Source: Chloroflexota bacterium
GTDB lineage: Bacteria > Chloroflexota > UBA6077 > CF-72
Assembly (NCBI GenBank): GCA_019247135.1
Contig: JAFAPL010000169.1
Coordinates: forward strand, 1-15,151
Length of the DNA: 15,151 nt
Reading direction: 5' to 3'
The notes under the pieces were generated by a model that saw only the letters and a list, made by a program, of their open reading frames with translations, had not been told where the DNA came from and searched no databases. The position numbers and the translations under genes are program-made. This document shows, piece after piece, positions 1 through 7,815 of this stretch (positions are counted from its first letter, which is position 1; the number at the start of each line of letters is the position of its first letter).

Positions 1-306
1 TCGATCAGCATGACGGCCGACTACTCGTGTGCGCAGCAATTCTCAGACGTCGTCAATCCAGACGGTACTGTCAAAAACGGTCAGGCGAATTCGCCGTGCC
101 TGGCGAGCGTGCCGATAACCAACGTCTACATCAGCCAGAACGGGCCAGTCAACGTGCACATCGAGGGCTACGCGATGGTGTTTCTCGCGGCGTATCAAAA
201 ATCTGGCGAGATTCTCGCAGTCCAGTTTGTCAAAAACGTGGAGGTGCAAGCCGACATCTCCGCCTACAACCCGCTCGGCTCCATTGTCATCCGACTGATT
301 GGCTGA
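1..306 (+). CDS. 3' end of an unrecognised secreted or pilus-like protein (partial)
   Basis: The frame is open from the first base, so the gene begins left of the window. An internal ATG at 10 is in frame but has no convincing ribosome binding site, so I do not take it as the start. About 101 residues are visible, ending at TGA 304-306. The fragment has no membrane helix. It is rich in beta-prone and polar residues and has two cysteines (in YSCAQ and SPCLA) that could form a disulfide outside the cell. It lies 40 bases upstream of cpaB on the same strand, where Tad loci often carry TadE/TadG-like pseudopilins or other envelope proteins, so a Tad-associated surface role is possible. I recognise no family from this fragment; the function is unassigned. 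Confidence 0.7.
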   Translation, partial: SISMTADYSCAQQFSDVVNPDGTVKNGQANSPCLASVPITNVYISQNGPVNVHIEGYAMVFLAAYQKSGEILAVQFVKNVEVQADISAYNPLGSIVIRLIG

Positions 307-334
307 TGCCACATTCAATTTTCGCGAACAACAC

Positions 335-343
335 AAGGAGAGG
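335..343 (+). promoter_or_regulatory. Ribosome binding site deciding the cpaB start
   Basis: AAGGAG at 335-340, continuing to AGG at 343, lies 6 bases before ATG 347 and 9 before ATG 350. It rules against the longer TTG start at 299, which would overlap the previous gene. Confidence 0.7.
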
Positions 344-346
344 TGC

Positions 347-1822
347 ATGATGAATCGACCGACGCCTGCCCGCAAACGCCGCGGCCTGCGGCTGTTGATC
401 GCTGTGGCGCTGGCAGCTACTGCCGCCGGAGGCGTCCATATGTACGCGTCTTCGCTTCAGGACCAGGTGGCTGCCCAAGTACCGCCGGCCCTGGCTGCTC
501 AGGAGACAACCGCAAGCGTGCTGATTGCCAGGTCGGACGTGCCCGCGAATGTTCCGCTCAGCCCTGACCTGTTCGAGGTCAAGAGCCTGCCGCAGGACGC
601 GGTGGCGCCCGGCGCAGTGAACACTCCGGACCAGCTCACCGGCAAAGTGCTCGCGAACCCGATGAGCTCCGGTGAACAGCTCGTCGCCACTCGACTGGTC
701 AATCCCAGCGCGTCGCCGCTCAAGACTCTCGCGGACGAGATCCCGGCTGGAACCCGCGCCATGTCGCTCAGCTTCACCGAGCTCGGCGGCGCGGCCGGTC
801 TCGTCGTGCCTGGCAGCTACGTGGATGTGCTGGGTGTGTTCAAGCAAGACGTGCTGGGCAAAGACGAGTCGATGATCATGATCCAGGACGTCCTTGTACT
901 GGCAGTAGCACAGAGCACTGCGCCCGATCAGTTGCCCCTGCAGCCGACGGCCAATGCGTCCGCGACTCCAGCCCCGGTTGTGCCCGTGCCAGGCGCGGCC
1001 ACTCCGAAGCTTTCGGCGACACCGAATCCACGCCTGCCGGTCGCACCGCCGGAAACGCGAACCGTCACGTTGGCGGTTACTCCAGAAGCGGCGGAACGAC
1101 TTGCGTTGGCGGAGGCATTCGGCAACCTGCGCTACATCATTCGCCCGACCGGCGAACGCAACCAGAACTCCGTGGTACCGGCCGACCTGGGTACGCTGGC
1201 CAGCCCACTGCAATCGGCATCGGCGCAGATTGTGGCGACCCAGATCAGCCCGACGAACGTCAATGTCGGCGACACGATCAACGTGAGCATCACGGTCAAG
1301 AACACCTCCGACAAACCGCTCCAGACCATGGGCCCGCAGCCCGGGTTCACCTACGTGCAGGGACAGACGTACTACACGCAACAGTTCGCTGGCCAGGCCG
1401 GCAAATGGCGTGTCGCAGTCGGCACGGCGGGCCTCGATAGCACCGAGTTGCCGTATCGCTGGGGCCTGGGCGGCGATCTCGCGCCCGGCGCAAGCACCAC
1501 CGTCACCGGACAGATCAAGGTGACCGAAGACTTCAAGGCGACCAATTTCTGGGCCGCCGTGGTGGAGGAGCCCGCGCACGTCGTTCAGGACGGCGCTGGT
1601 ATGACGCTGGTCACTTCGTTGCCCCAGAACACGGCCGTAGTTGCGGTGGATGCGGCCAACGTGCGTAGCGGACCCTCGATCGCGTCGAGTGTGGTTGGCA
1701 AGCTGCCATACGGAACAGAGATCCAGATCATCGGCCAGAGCGCCGACTGGTTCAAAGTCAAGATGCCCGATGACACAGAGGCCTGGGTGGCAGCCGGCTG
1801 GATCGTCGCGGCCGGGAGGTAA
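347..1822 (+). CDS. cpaB: CpaB/RcpC-like Flp pilus assembly protein with SAF, Ig-like and C-terminal SH3b domains
   Basis: This is a Tad pilus envelope component of 491 residues. The start is the ATG at 347 (or the adjacent ATG at 350), preceded by AAGGAG at 335-340; an in-frame TTG at 299 lacks such support. Residues 9-29 form a basic-plus-hydrophobic anchor (RKRRGLRLLIAVALAA). A SAF domain follows at about 54-118 (VLIARSDVPANVPLSPDLF, then GKVLANPMSSGEQLV), the hallmark of CpaB/RcpC, and then the RcpC-type region. Residues 120-230 contain LSFTELGGAAGLVVPGSYVD. A Pro/Ala/Thr linker lies near 200-240. Residues about 293-426 are Ig-like, with the motif PYRWGLGGDLAPGAS. Residues about 431-490 are a bacterial SH3 domain (AANVRSGPS, then EAWVAAGWIV). 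Typical CpaB proteins are 250-300 residues, so the last two domains are additions. SH3b may bind peptidoglycan or glycan (inference). Its stop touches the cpaE start region. Confidence 0.9.
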   Translation: MMNRPTPARKRRGLRLLIAVALAATAAGGVHMYASSLQDQVAAQVPPALAAQETTASVLIARSDVPANVPLSPDLFEVKSLPQDAVAPGAVNTPDQLTGKVLANPMSSGEQLVATRLVNPSASPLKTLADEIPAGTRAMSLSFTELGGAAGLVVPGSYVDVLGVFKQDVLGKDESMIMIQDVLVLAVAQSTAPDQLPLQPTANASATPAPVVPVPGAATPKLSATPNPRLPVAPPETRTVTLAVTPEAAERLALAEAFGNLRYIIRPTGERNQNSVVPADLGTLASPLQSASAQIVATQISPTNVNVGDTINVSITVKNTSDKPLQTMGPQPGFTYVQGQTYYTQQFAGQAGKWRVAVGTAGLDSTELPYRWGLGGDLAPGASTTVTGQIKVTEDFKATNFWAAVVEEPAHVVQDGAGMTLVTSLPQNTAVVAVDAANVRSGPSIASSVVGKLPYGTEIQIIGQSADWFKVKMPDDTEAWVAAGWIVAAGR

Positions 1823-1825
1823 TGG

Positions 1826-3040
1826 ATGACGAAGACACTCAAGGCACTGCTCGTCGGTCAGAACGACGACAACCTGTCACTGCTGAAGGAGACGCTCGGC
1901 GCGGACGATCTCGAGATCACCGCCACCGCGGGACTGGGTCCGGCGGCGCTGACCTGGGCCAGGAGTACGGAACCGGATGTGGTGGTCGTCATCGCCGACG
2001 AATCCATCGCACGCCCGGTCGCCGTCACGCAGTCGCTGACACTCGGTGATCCGGCCTGGACGGTCGTCGTCCTTGCCGAGCGCTTCGAGCGCGAACTCGT
2101 CCGTCAAGCGATGCTGGCCGGCGCCCGTGACGTGCTGGTACGCACGTCCCCCGCCGAGGAGTTGCGGGCTGCACTGGCGACAGCGCGTCGAGCAGACCTC
2201 GCCCGACGCGGCAAGGCGGACGACACTGCAGGCTCCACAGCTGGGACCATCGTCAGCCTGGTCGGGGTGAAAGGTGGTATTGGCAAGACCACGACCAGCG
2301 TCAATCTGGCCGTGTCTCTGGCACAGGAAACGGGCCGCAGCGTCGCACTGGTTGACCTGGACCTGCCGTTCGGTGATCTGGCGATGATGCTGAACCTCAG
2401 GCCGACCGGCAGCGTCCTGGCCGCCCTGGCCGACCCGGCCACGCTCGACGACCCGGATTTGCTCCAGCGGCAGCTCTGTCCCGGCCCGGCCGGAGTCCAC
2501 GTGTTGCCAGCACCGCTCGGCGCGACTGGAAGCGTTGCTGACAGCGCCCAGGTTGGACCGATGCTGAATCGATTGGCCGGACTCTACGACTTCGTAGTCG
2601 TGGATACGATGGGCGGCTTTGGTGAATTCACGGCCGCGGTGCTGGACAGCTCGACGCAAACGATGATGATGACCACGCCTGAAGGTCCAACGCTGCGGCG
2701 AACGGAGCTTGGAATTCGACAGCTGGCCGCGTGGAATTACCCCTCCCCTCGATTGAAAGTCGTCGTAAATCGCACTTCACTGAAAACGGGCATAGCGCCC
2801 GAAGAGGTCGCCGATATCCTGAGTCAGCCGGTTGCGTGGTGGTTGGTGGAGGAGCCTGCTGCTCTGCAGGCGGCAGCTATCGGTGAGCCGCTTGTGCTGG
2901 TCCAGCCCAAGAGTCAGCTTTCGCTCGCGTATCGATCGATCGCACGTCAGTTGGCGGGCCTGCCTGCACTCCAGAAACGCTCGATCTGGTCGTCACTGTT
3001 CACCCGCAAGCCGGCTCCAGCGCTGGCGGGCGCCTTCTAG
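1826..3040 (+). CDS. cpaE: CpaE/TadZ-like pilus localisation ATPase (pseudo-receiver + MinD/ParA-like)
   Basis: This 404-residue protein is the Tad member that places the pilus machine in the cell. Residues 1-125 have a receiver-like alpha/beta pattern (LKALLVGQNDDN, PDVVVVIAD, VVVLAE, ARDVLVRTS). The phospho-acceptor region is not a clean receiver Asp, as is usual for the CpaE pseudo-receiver. The ATPase has a deviant Walker A at K149-T156 (KGGIGKTT, with the signature lysine at 149), a second motif VALVDLDLPFGDL with D177 and D179, and Walker B FVVVDTMGG with D260. That is the ParA/MinD superfamily pattern. The ATG at 1826 has GGGAGG at 1814-1819, six bases upstream, inside the end of cpaB, so the two genes are translationally close. 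cpaF follows after 11 bases. Identity as CpaE/TadZ is firm from the domain pair and position; its actual polar target is not shown by sequence. Confidence 0.92.
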   Translation: MTKTLKALLVGQNDDNLSLLKETLGADDLEITATAGLGPAALTWARSTEPDVVVVIADESIARPVAVTQSLTLGDPAWTVVVLAERFERELVRQAMLAGARDVLVRTSPAEELRAALATARRADLARRGKADDTAGSTAGTIVSLVGVKGGIGKTTTSVNLAVSLAQETGRSVALVDLDLPFGDLAMMLNLRPTGSVLAALADPATLDDPDLLQRQLCPGPAGVHVLPAPLGATGSVADSAQVGPMLNRLAGLYDFVVVDTMGGFGEFTAAVLDSSTQTMMMTTPEGPTLRRTELGIRQLAAWNYPSPRLKVVVNRTSLKTGIAPEEVADILSQPVAWWLVEEPAALQAAAIGEPLVLVQPKSQLSLAYRSIARQLAGLPALQKRSIWSSLFTRKPAPALAGAF

Positions 3041-3051
3041 GTCGACGCGGC

Positions 3052-4584
3052 ATGTCCATCCTCCAGCAGGTCAAGAGTGCACAGTCTGGACCCGCGACTC
3101 GGCCCGCGAGCAGTCCCGAGTCGAGCCCGGCGCCGCCCGCCGGCGCGGTAGCGCACACGTCGGAGTCGGATGCGCGGCCGGCGCCGATGAGCCGCGCGTC
3201 GCGAGTTCAGGCCGAACGCTCGGAAGCGTTCATCGAGCTGAAGGCGCGCATCCACGAGGAGCTGATTCACGAGCTCGATCCCGAACAGCTCACCGGCGAT
3301 ACCAGCTATGAGTCACCCGTACATCAAGCGGTCCAGCAAGCAGCCGAGGAGCGGCTTGTGCAAGCCGAGCCCGGCCTGACCCGGCAAGAACGTCTGCGCC
3401 TCGCATCGGAGATCGCGGACGAGGTCCTGGGCTTCGGTCCGCTCGAGCAGCTTCTGCGCGACAGGACCGTCAGCGAGGTCATGGTCAACGGGGCCAACCG
3501 CGTCTTCTTCGAGCGAAACGGAGTGATCGAGCTCTCCGAAATCCGCTTTCGAGACGATGCGCACGTGCTGCACATCGTCGACAAGATTCTGCGCCCCCTC
3601 GGCCGCCGGCTCGATGAGACGTCGCCTATGGTGGATGCGCGCCTGCCCGACGGCTCCCGCGTGAATGCCATCATTCCTCCGCTTGCGGTCCAGGGACCGT
3701 CGGTAACGATCCGAAAATTCTCACGTGAACTGTTAGGCGCCGAAGACTTGGTTCGGCTCGGGACGCTCAGCCGACCAGCCGTGGAATTCCTCGCCGCGTG
3801 CGTCCGCGCACGCATGAACATTCTGGTCTCGGGCGGAACAGGCACTGGCAAGACGACATTGCTCAATCTGCTGTCGGCCTTCGTTCCCCCGCGCGAGAGG
3901 CTGGTCTCGATCGAAGATCCAGCCGAGCTCCAGATCAAGCACATCGACTGGGTCAGTCTCGAGACGCGTCCGCCCAACCTCGAGGGTAAGGGCTCGATTT
4001 TTCAGCGCGAGCTGGTGAAGAACGCGCTTCGCATGCGACCGGACCGCATCATTGTGGGTGAGTGCCGCGGCGGGGAGGCATTCGACATGCTCCAGGCGAT
4101 GAATACCGGGCACGACGGCAGTCTGACAACTGTCCACGCGAACTCCCCACGCGACTCGCTGGCGCGCCTGGAAAACATGGTGCTCATGGCCGTCGAATTG
4201 CCGGTCCAGGCTATCCGCGAGCAAATCGCCTCGGGCATCAACGTCCTGGTCCAGATCGCGCGTATGCAGGACGGCTCGCGGCGCGTGACACACATCTCGG
4301 AGATCGTTGGCATGCAGGGCAGCGTCGTTTCGATGCAGGACGTGTTTGCCTTCCAGCACCACGGCATAAGCGCGGAATCCAGAGTGTTGGGCCAGTTGGT
4401 CCCAACGGGCCTTCGCCCACACTTCATGGAGCGGCTCGCCCAGTACGGCGAGCACCTGCCCATCGAGACCTTTCTGCCACAAGACATGACCCTCACCGAG
4501 CCAACGGTTGGCATGTCGATGGCGAGCGCAGCGAGCGCAGCGAGCATAGCGAGCATCGCGAGCATAGCGAGGAGCGTTGCATGA
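3052..4584 (+). CDS. cpaF: CpaF/TadA secretion ATPase of the Tad pilus
   Basis: This 510-residue cytoplasmic hexameric ATPase of the type II/IV secretion family drives pilus polymerisation. Residues 1-50 are Pro/Ala/Ser-rich and probably disordered. The N-terminal domain occupies about 60-220 (GFGPLEQLLRDRTVSEVMVNG is typical). The catalytic core has Walker A at 261-268 (GGTGTGKT, K267), the Asp box SIEDPAEL with E288, Walker B RIIVGECRGGEA with E337, and the His box TTVHANSPRDSL with H362. The start at ATG 3052 has no clear Shine-Dalgarno sequence, but the 11-base gap after cpaE suggests coupling. The C-terminus past about 488 is a low-complexity Ala/Ser/Ile tail encoded by a 9-base tandem repeat, outside the conserved core. 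The stop overlaps the tadB ATG (ATGA, 4581-4584). Confidence 0.95.
   Translation: MSILQQVKSAQSGPATRPASSPESSPAPPAGAVAHTSESDARPAPMSRASRVQAERSEAFIELKARIHEELIHELDPEQLTGDTSYESPVHQAVQQAAEERLVQAEPGLTRQERLRLASEIADEVLGFGPLEQLLRDRTVSEVMVNGANRVFFERNGVIELSEIRFRDDAHVLHIVDKILRPLGRRLDETSPMVDARLPDGSRVNAIIPPLAVQGPSVTIRKFSRELLGAEDLVRLGTLSRPAVEFLAACVRARMNILVSGGTGTGKTTLLNLLSAFVPPRERLVSIEDPAELQIKHIDWVSLETRPPNLEGKGSIFQRELVKNALRMRPDRIIVGECRGGEAFDMLQAMNTGHDGSLTTVHANSPRDSLARLENMVLMAVELPVQAIREQIASGINVLVQIARMQDGSRRVTHISEIVGMQGSVVSMQDVFAFQHHGISAESRVLGQLVPTGLRPHFMERLAQYGEHLPIETFLPQDMTLTEPTVGMSMASAASAASIASIASIARSVA
4522..4575 (+). repeat. 9-base tandem repeat, about 5.5 units, at the cpaF/tadB junction
   Basis: Consecutive units starting at 4522 read GCGAGCGCA, GCGAGCGCA, GCGAGCATA, GCGAGCATC, GCGAGCATA and then the diverged GCGAGGAGC. 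They encode the Ala-Ser-Ala/Ile tail of CpaF. The last, diverged unit contains GAGGAG (4569-4574), the ribosome binding site of tadB. The unit length is a multiple of three, so copy-number change would keep cpaF in frame. Confidence 0.85.
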
Positions 4585-5565
4585 CCGGCCTCGCTTTCAT
4601 CACGTTCCTCGTGTTCGCGCTCATTTTGCAAGCCGCGTGGTTGGCGTTGAGCGCCTTACGGGATCGCGAGGCCGCCACTCCGCTCGCACAACGCGTCACG
4701 GCGTATACCGACATTGTCTGGGAAAACAAGGGTCCGAATGCCGCCTCCATTCGCCGTCGCGATCGATACAGTCGGCTGGGCTGGCTGGATGGAGTGGTGC
4801 GGCGATTTGACGTAGCGGATTCCCTGTCCATCAAACTGCTGCGCGCAGGCGTCGCCCTGCGTGCCGGCGAGTTCGTCTTCATTCAGCTAGTCACGACGAC
4901 GCTGGCGGGCCTGGCTGCCTTCTTGCTCGTGCCCGGAGTGATGGGCGGAGTCGGTCCGGCGCTTGCCGCCGCGGTGCTCGGCTTCTTCGGACCTCTGGCC
5001 TGGTTGCGCCTGAAACGCGCTCAGCGGCTCAAGCGCTTCGAACACGACCTGCCCGATGCGCTCGACCTGATCAGTTCCAGCTTGCGTGCTGGGTACGGCG
5101 TAGTTCACGGGTTCGACATCGTCGCACGTGAGAACGGTGGTCCATGCGGAGAAGAATTCGGCCAGGTAGTCCAGGAGGTCACGCTCGGTGCGGAGTTGGA
5201 CGCGGCGCTCGCTCGCATCAACGATCGAGTGGAGAGCGAAGATGCGCAACTCCTCGCAACGGCCGTGGCAGTGCAACGACGCAGGCGGCAACCTGGTCGA
5301 CGTGCTCACCCAGATGGCGCGCGTGTTGCGCGAGCGGCAGCGCCTGCGGCGTGAAGTCCAGGTCATCACCACCGCACCCCGCGTGTCGGGCTACGTTGTT
5401 GGCTTGCTGCCGGTGTTGCTCATGGTGGGGATGTATTTCTTGAGCCGTTACTACGTGGAGATGCTCTTCGCGGAGCCTATCGGAAAACTTGCGCTGGTCG
5501 TCAGTGGGGTTCTGGTCATCATTGGCGTCACCCTGAATCGACGCATCGCCAGCGTCGAAATGTAG
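4581..5565 (+). pseudogene. tadB: TadB inner-membrane platform protein, interrupted by a frameshift near 5280
   Basis: TadB and TadC form the membrane platform of the Tad machine. The start at ATG 4581 has GAGGAG at 4569-4574, six bases upstream, and overlaps the cpaF stop. The first part (4581 to about 5280) gives a membrane helix at residues 4-24, two more at about 98-141, and the T2SSF-type domain from about 150 (HDLPDALDLISSSLRAGYG). It reads through to ATAVAVQRR and then turns into Arg/Pro/Ala-rich nonsense ending at TGA 5352. The expected continuation, AGGNLVDVLTQMARVLRER followed by VSGYVVGLLPVLLMVGMYF and a last helix, is present in the +1 frame from 5281 to TAG 5563. Joined, the two parts make about 327 residues, normal for TadB. 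Either two bases are missing or one is extra near 5277-5290. With no premature stop elsewhere and an intact tadC downstream, an assembly error or very recent indel is more likely than old decay. Confidence 0.88.
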
Positions 5566-5575
5566 GAGAAGATGC

Positions 5576-6511
5576 GTGCTACTGCTGCAGAGTTTGCCAT
5601 TCCTGACCGCGGCCACGTTCCTGCTCGTGAGCGCGGCCATCTACCTGGTCATCCAACCCGGCGGAGAGGGAAATGCCGCGACGCGGGTTGTGGAGTACAC
5701 GCGGTTGGGGCTTATCGGATCACCCGGCCTGGCCGCTGAAACTGACAGCCTGGTCAACCGGACTGTCACGCCGCTCATCAGGAGATTGCTCGAGATTATC
5801 GCTCGCGGCACGCCGCAGCGCGTCCAGAAAGATACGGCGCGCGCCCTCGTGATGGCTGGCTCGAACGTGAGTCCGACGATGTTCCTCGGCATTCGAGGTC
5901 TGATCATGTTCGGCCTACCGCTGGTGCTGGGCCTTTACGTACTGGCCGCACCAGAGCGCACACCCGTCCAATGGGGCCTGCTCGGCATGTCCATAATCTG
6001 GGGTCGCAAGCTCTCCAGCATCTGGCTGCGCCGCCGTATCAAGAAGCGGCAGAAGGCGATCGATCGAGCTCTCCCGTACGCGCTCGACCTGATGGTCGCC
6101 TGCCTGGAAGGCGGTCTCAGCCTGGATGCGACACTGGCCAAAGTCGCCGACCAGAGCAGGGGGCCTCTATCCGAGGAAATTCGCCGCACGCTCCAGGAGA
6201 TGACGCTAGGACGGCCCGGCGCAGAGGCCCTGCGCGATCTGGGAAATCGTACCGGCGCCCCGGACCTGAAGCGCCTGACCGAGAACATCGTCCAGGCGGA
6301 GCAGATGGGCATCAGCATCACCGAAGCGATGCGGACGCTCGCCGCCGAGTCGCGCGTGAGACGCCGCCAGCGTGCCGAGGAGATGGCTCGGAAAGCGCCA
6401 ATCAAGATGGTGCCGGTGCTCATCTTTTGCATCCTGCCCGCGCTCGCCGCCGTCGTCATGACGCCTGCCGTCATCATCATGATGCGCGTGCTCCACGACT
6501 CCATCAATTGA
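5576..6511 (+). CDS. tadC: TadC inner-membrane platform protein of the Tad pilus
   Basis: This 311-residue partner of TadB belongs to the T2SSF family. The start is GTG 5576 with AGGAGA at 5564-5569, six bases upstream; the nearer ATG at 5572 is in the wrong frame and does not give TadC. Helices are at about residues 5-27 (SLPFLTAATFLLVSAAIYLV), 100-122 (FGLPLVLGLYVLAA) and the C-terminus at about 280-305 (VLIFCILPALAAVVMTPAVI). The T2SSF domain spans about 160-280: YALDLMVACLEGGLSLDATL, EEIRRTLQEMTLGRPGAEAL, then RTLAAESRVRRRQRAEEMARK. This layout and the length are normal for TadC. It begins 10 bases after tadB and ends where the glycosyltransferase-like gene begins, which suggests one transcript. 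Confidence 0.93.
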   Translation: MLLLQSLPFLTAATFLLVSAAIYLVIQPGGEGNAATRVVEYTRLGLIGSPGLAAETDSLVNRTVTPLIRRLLEIIARGTPQRVQKDTARALVMAGSNVSPTMFLGIRGLIMFGLPLVLGLYVLAAPERTPVQWGLLGMSIIWGRKLSSIWLRRRIKKRQKAIDRALPYALDLMVACLEGGLSLDATLAKVADQSRGPLSEEIRRTLQEMTLGRPGAEALRDLGNRTGAPDLKRLTENIVQAEQMGISITEAMRTLAAESRVRRRQRAEEMARKAPIKMVPVLIFCILPALAAVVMTPAVIIMMRVLHDSIN

Positions 6512-6519
6512 CGTCCGAC

Positions 6520-7815
6520 GTGGCTCGCGTGTTCAGTCCAACGGTTACCTCCGTGCGCATCTGTCGACACTGGCTGCGCTTGCTGACGACACGCAATTTG
6601 TGCCTGATGGCAGCCGGACTCGCGCTGGTGTACGTTGCCGCGACCCTCGTTTCGTATAGCCGCATACTCGGCGGAGACGCGACTATCGACGACGGCGTGA
6701 TCGGCGGCGACTACGCCGCGTTCTACGCCGCCGGCGGCCTGGTGCTTCACGGCCAGGCGGATCACCTGTATGACGCCCAGTCAGTCCACGCCGTGCAGCA
6801 AGCGGCGATCCAGGGACGTGTGCCAGACCTCTACGTCGCATATCGCAACCCTGCGTTCTTCGCGCTCGTCATGGCTCCATTTGCTGCACTCGACCTGCTA
6901 CCGAGCTTTGCCGTCTGGACGCTGGCCAGTGTCGGATTGATCGTCACCGCGATCCGGCTGACGCTCAGAACGACTCCAAGCGTGCGCGCTCACTGGAAGC
7001 TGGTGGCGCTCGCCGTCGGCGGATTTCTCCCCGTCTATAGCGGTCTGGTGGACGGCCAGAATGCCGCCGTGTCTCTCATGCTCTACGTACTGGTCTATCT
7101 CGCGCTCCGCGACGGTCGAGACGCCCACGCCGGAGCCTGGGCCGCGCTTGGGCTGTTCAAACCCCAGCTCTTTTTCGTTTTGCCGCTGGTCTTCGTGGCC
7201 TCGCGCCGCTGGCGCGCACTCCGAGCTTACGCCGTTGTTACTGGCGCGCTCGCCGCCATCTCCGTCGCCCTGGTCGGTCTGGAGGGGCTACTCGCCTGGG
7301 CGCGCATCATCGTCGACTACGAGCCCGCCAACGCCGCGAAGCTCGCACCGCGCATGTATTCACTGAAGTCATTCTTCGATTTGCTCCTGCCCGAACAGAA
7401 AAATCTGGCGCTCGGGCTGACTCTCATCTGTTCTCTGGCCGTTCTCGCCCTGGTCATGCGCGTCTGGATGGCTCATGACACGTCGCGACATGAGCTTCGG
7501 TTTCTATGGACACTCACCATGTTGGCTGCACTCCTGGTCGATCCGCATCTCGTGGATTACGACCTGACTGTGCTCATCCTGCCCGGTTTGCTGTTGCTCG
7601 GCGCCTTGCCGGAGGCGGTCTGGTGGATGTGCGGCCTGTTCCTGTTGACGATGATCGACGCGCCACTGGGAGTTGGCGACGTCGGTCTGCAACTCAGTGT
7701 CGTGCTGTTGGCCGGACTGGCGATCCGCATATGGCGCCACATCGAGCATGGGCGCCGATTATCAGTGACCAATTTTACCCTTCACGGCGTGTATGGAGGT
7801 GCGCGTGCGGCTTAA
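6520..7815 (+). CDS. GT87 (DUF2029)-like polytopic membrane glycosyltransferase
   Basis: A protein of about 431 residues with roughly ten hydrophobic segments. GT87 enzymes are GT-C fold mannosyltransferases that use polyprenyl-phosphate sugars on the outer face of the membrane. The first extracellular loop has the family-like pattern GGDYAAFYAAGGLVLHG...LYD, with D64 as the likely catalytic Asp, followed by YRNPAFFALVMAPFAALDLLP, a common GT87 element. A further loop contains GLFKPQLFFVLPL, and LLVDPHLVDYDLTVLILP lies near the C-terminus. The start is uncertain. In-frame options are TTG 6508 (overlapping the tadC stop), GTG 6520, GTG 6529, GTG 6553 and ATG 6607, none with a clear ribosome binding site; I use 6520 because it keeps the basic segment before the first helix. 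The acceptor is unknown; its place right after tadC suggests pilus or surface-protein glycosylation (inference). Confidence 0.8.
   Translation: MARVFSPTVTSVRICRHWLRLLTTRNLCLMAAGLALVYVAATLVSYSRILGGDATIDDGVIGGDYAAFYAAGGLVLHGQADHLYDAQSVHAVQQAAIQGRVPDLYVAYRNPAFFALVMAPFAALDLLPSFAVWTLASVGLIVTAIRLTLRTTPSVRAHWKLVALAVGGFLPVYSGLVDGQNAAVSLMLYVLVYLALRDGRDAHAGAWAALGLFKPQLFFVLPLVFVASRRWRALRAYAVVTGALAAISVALVGLEGLLAWARIIVDYEPANAAKLAPRMYSLKSFFDLLLPEQKNLALGLTLICSLAVLALVMRVWMAHDTSRHELRFLWTLTMLAALLVDPHLVDYDLTVLILPGLLLLGALPEAVWWMCGLFLLTMIDAPLGVGDVGLQLSVVLLAGLAIRIWRHIEHGRRLSVTNFTLHGVYGGARAA

Noticed and set aside
287..1579. Long open frame of 430 codons on the minus strand opposite cpaB
   Set aside because: Its product is Arg/His/Gly-rich without domains or helices, and it lies opposite a well-supported cpaB; it is a high-GC shadow frame.
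1877..2659. Minus-strand frame of 260 codons opposite cpaE
   Set aside because: No recognisable domain and low-complexity Arg/Gly composition; the + strand carries the full ATPase motif set.
4522..4575. CRISPR-like array
   Set aside because: The units are 9 bases with no spacers and lie inside a coding tail; it is a simple tandem repeat.
3733..4631. Two minus-strand frames opposite cpaF
   Set aside because: Both mirror the CpaF core in the opposite strand and have no coherent protein features.
5265..5300. Programmed ribosomal frameshift in tadB
   Set aside because: No slippery heptamer, homopolymer or clear downstream structure was seen, and TadB is not known to use recoding; an indel is simpler.
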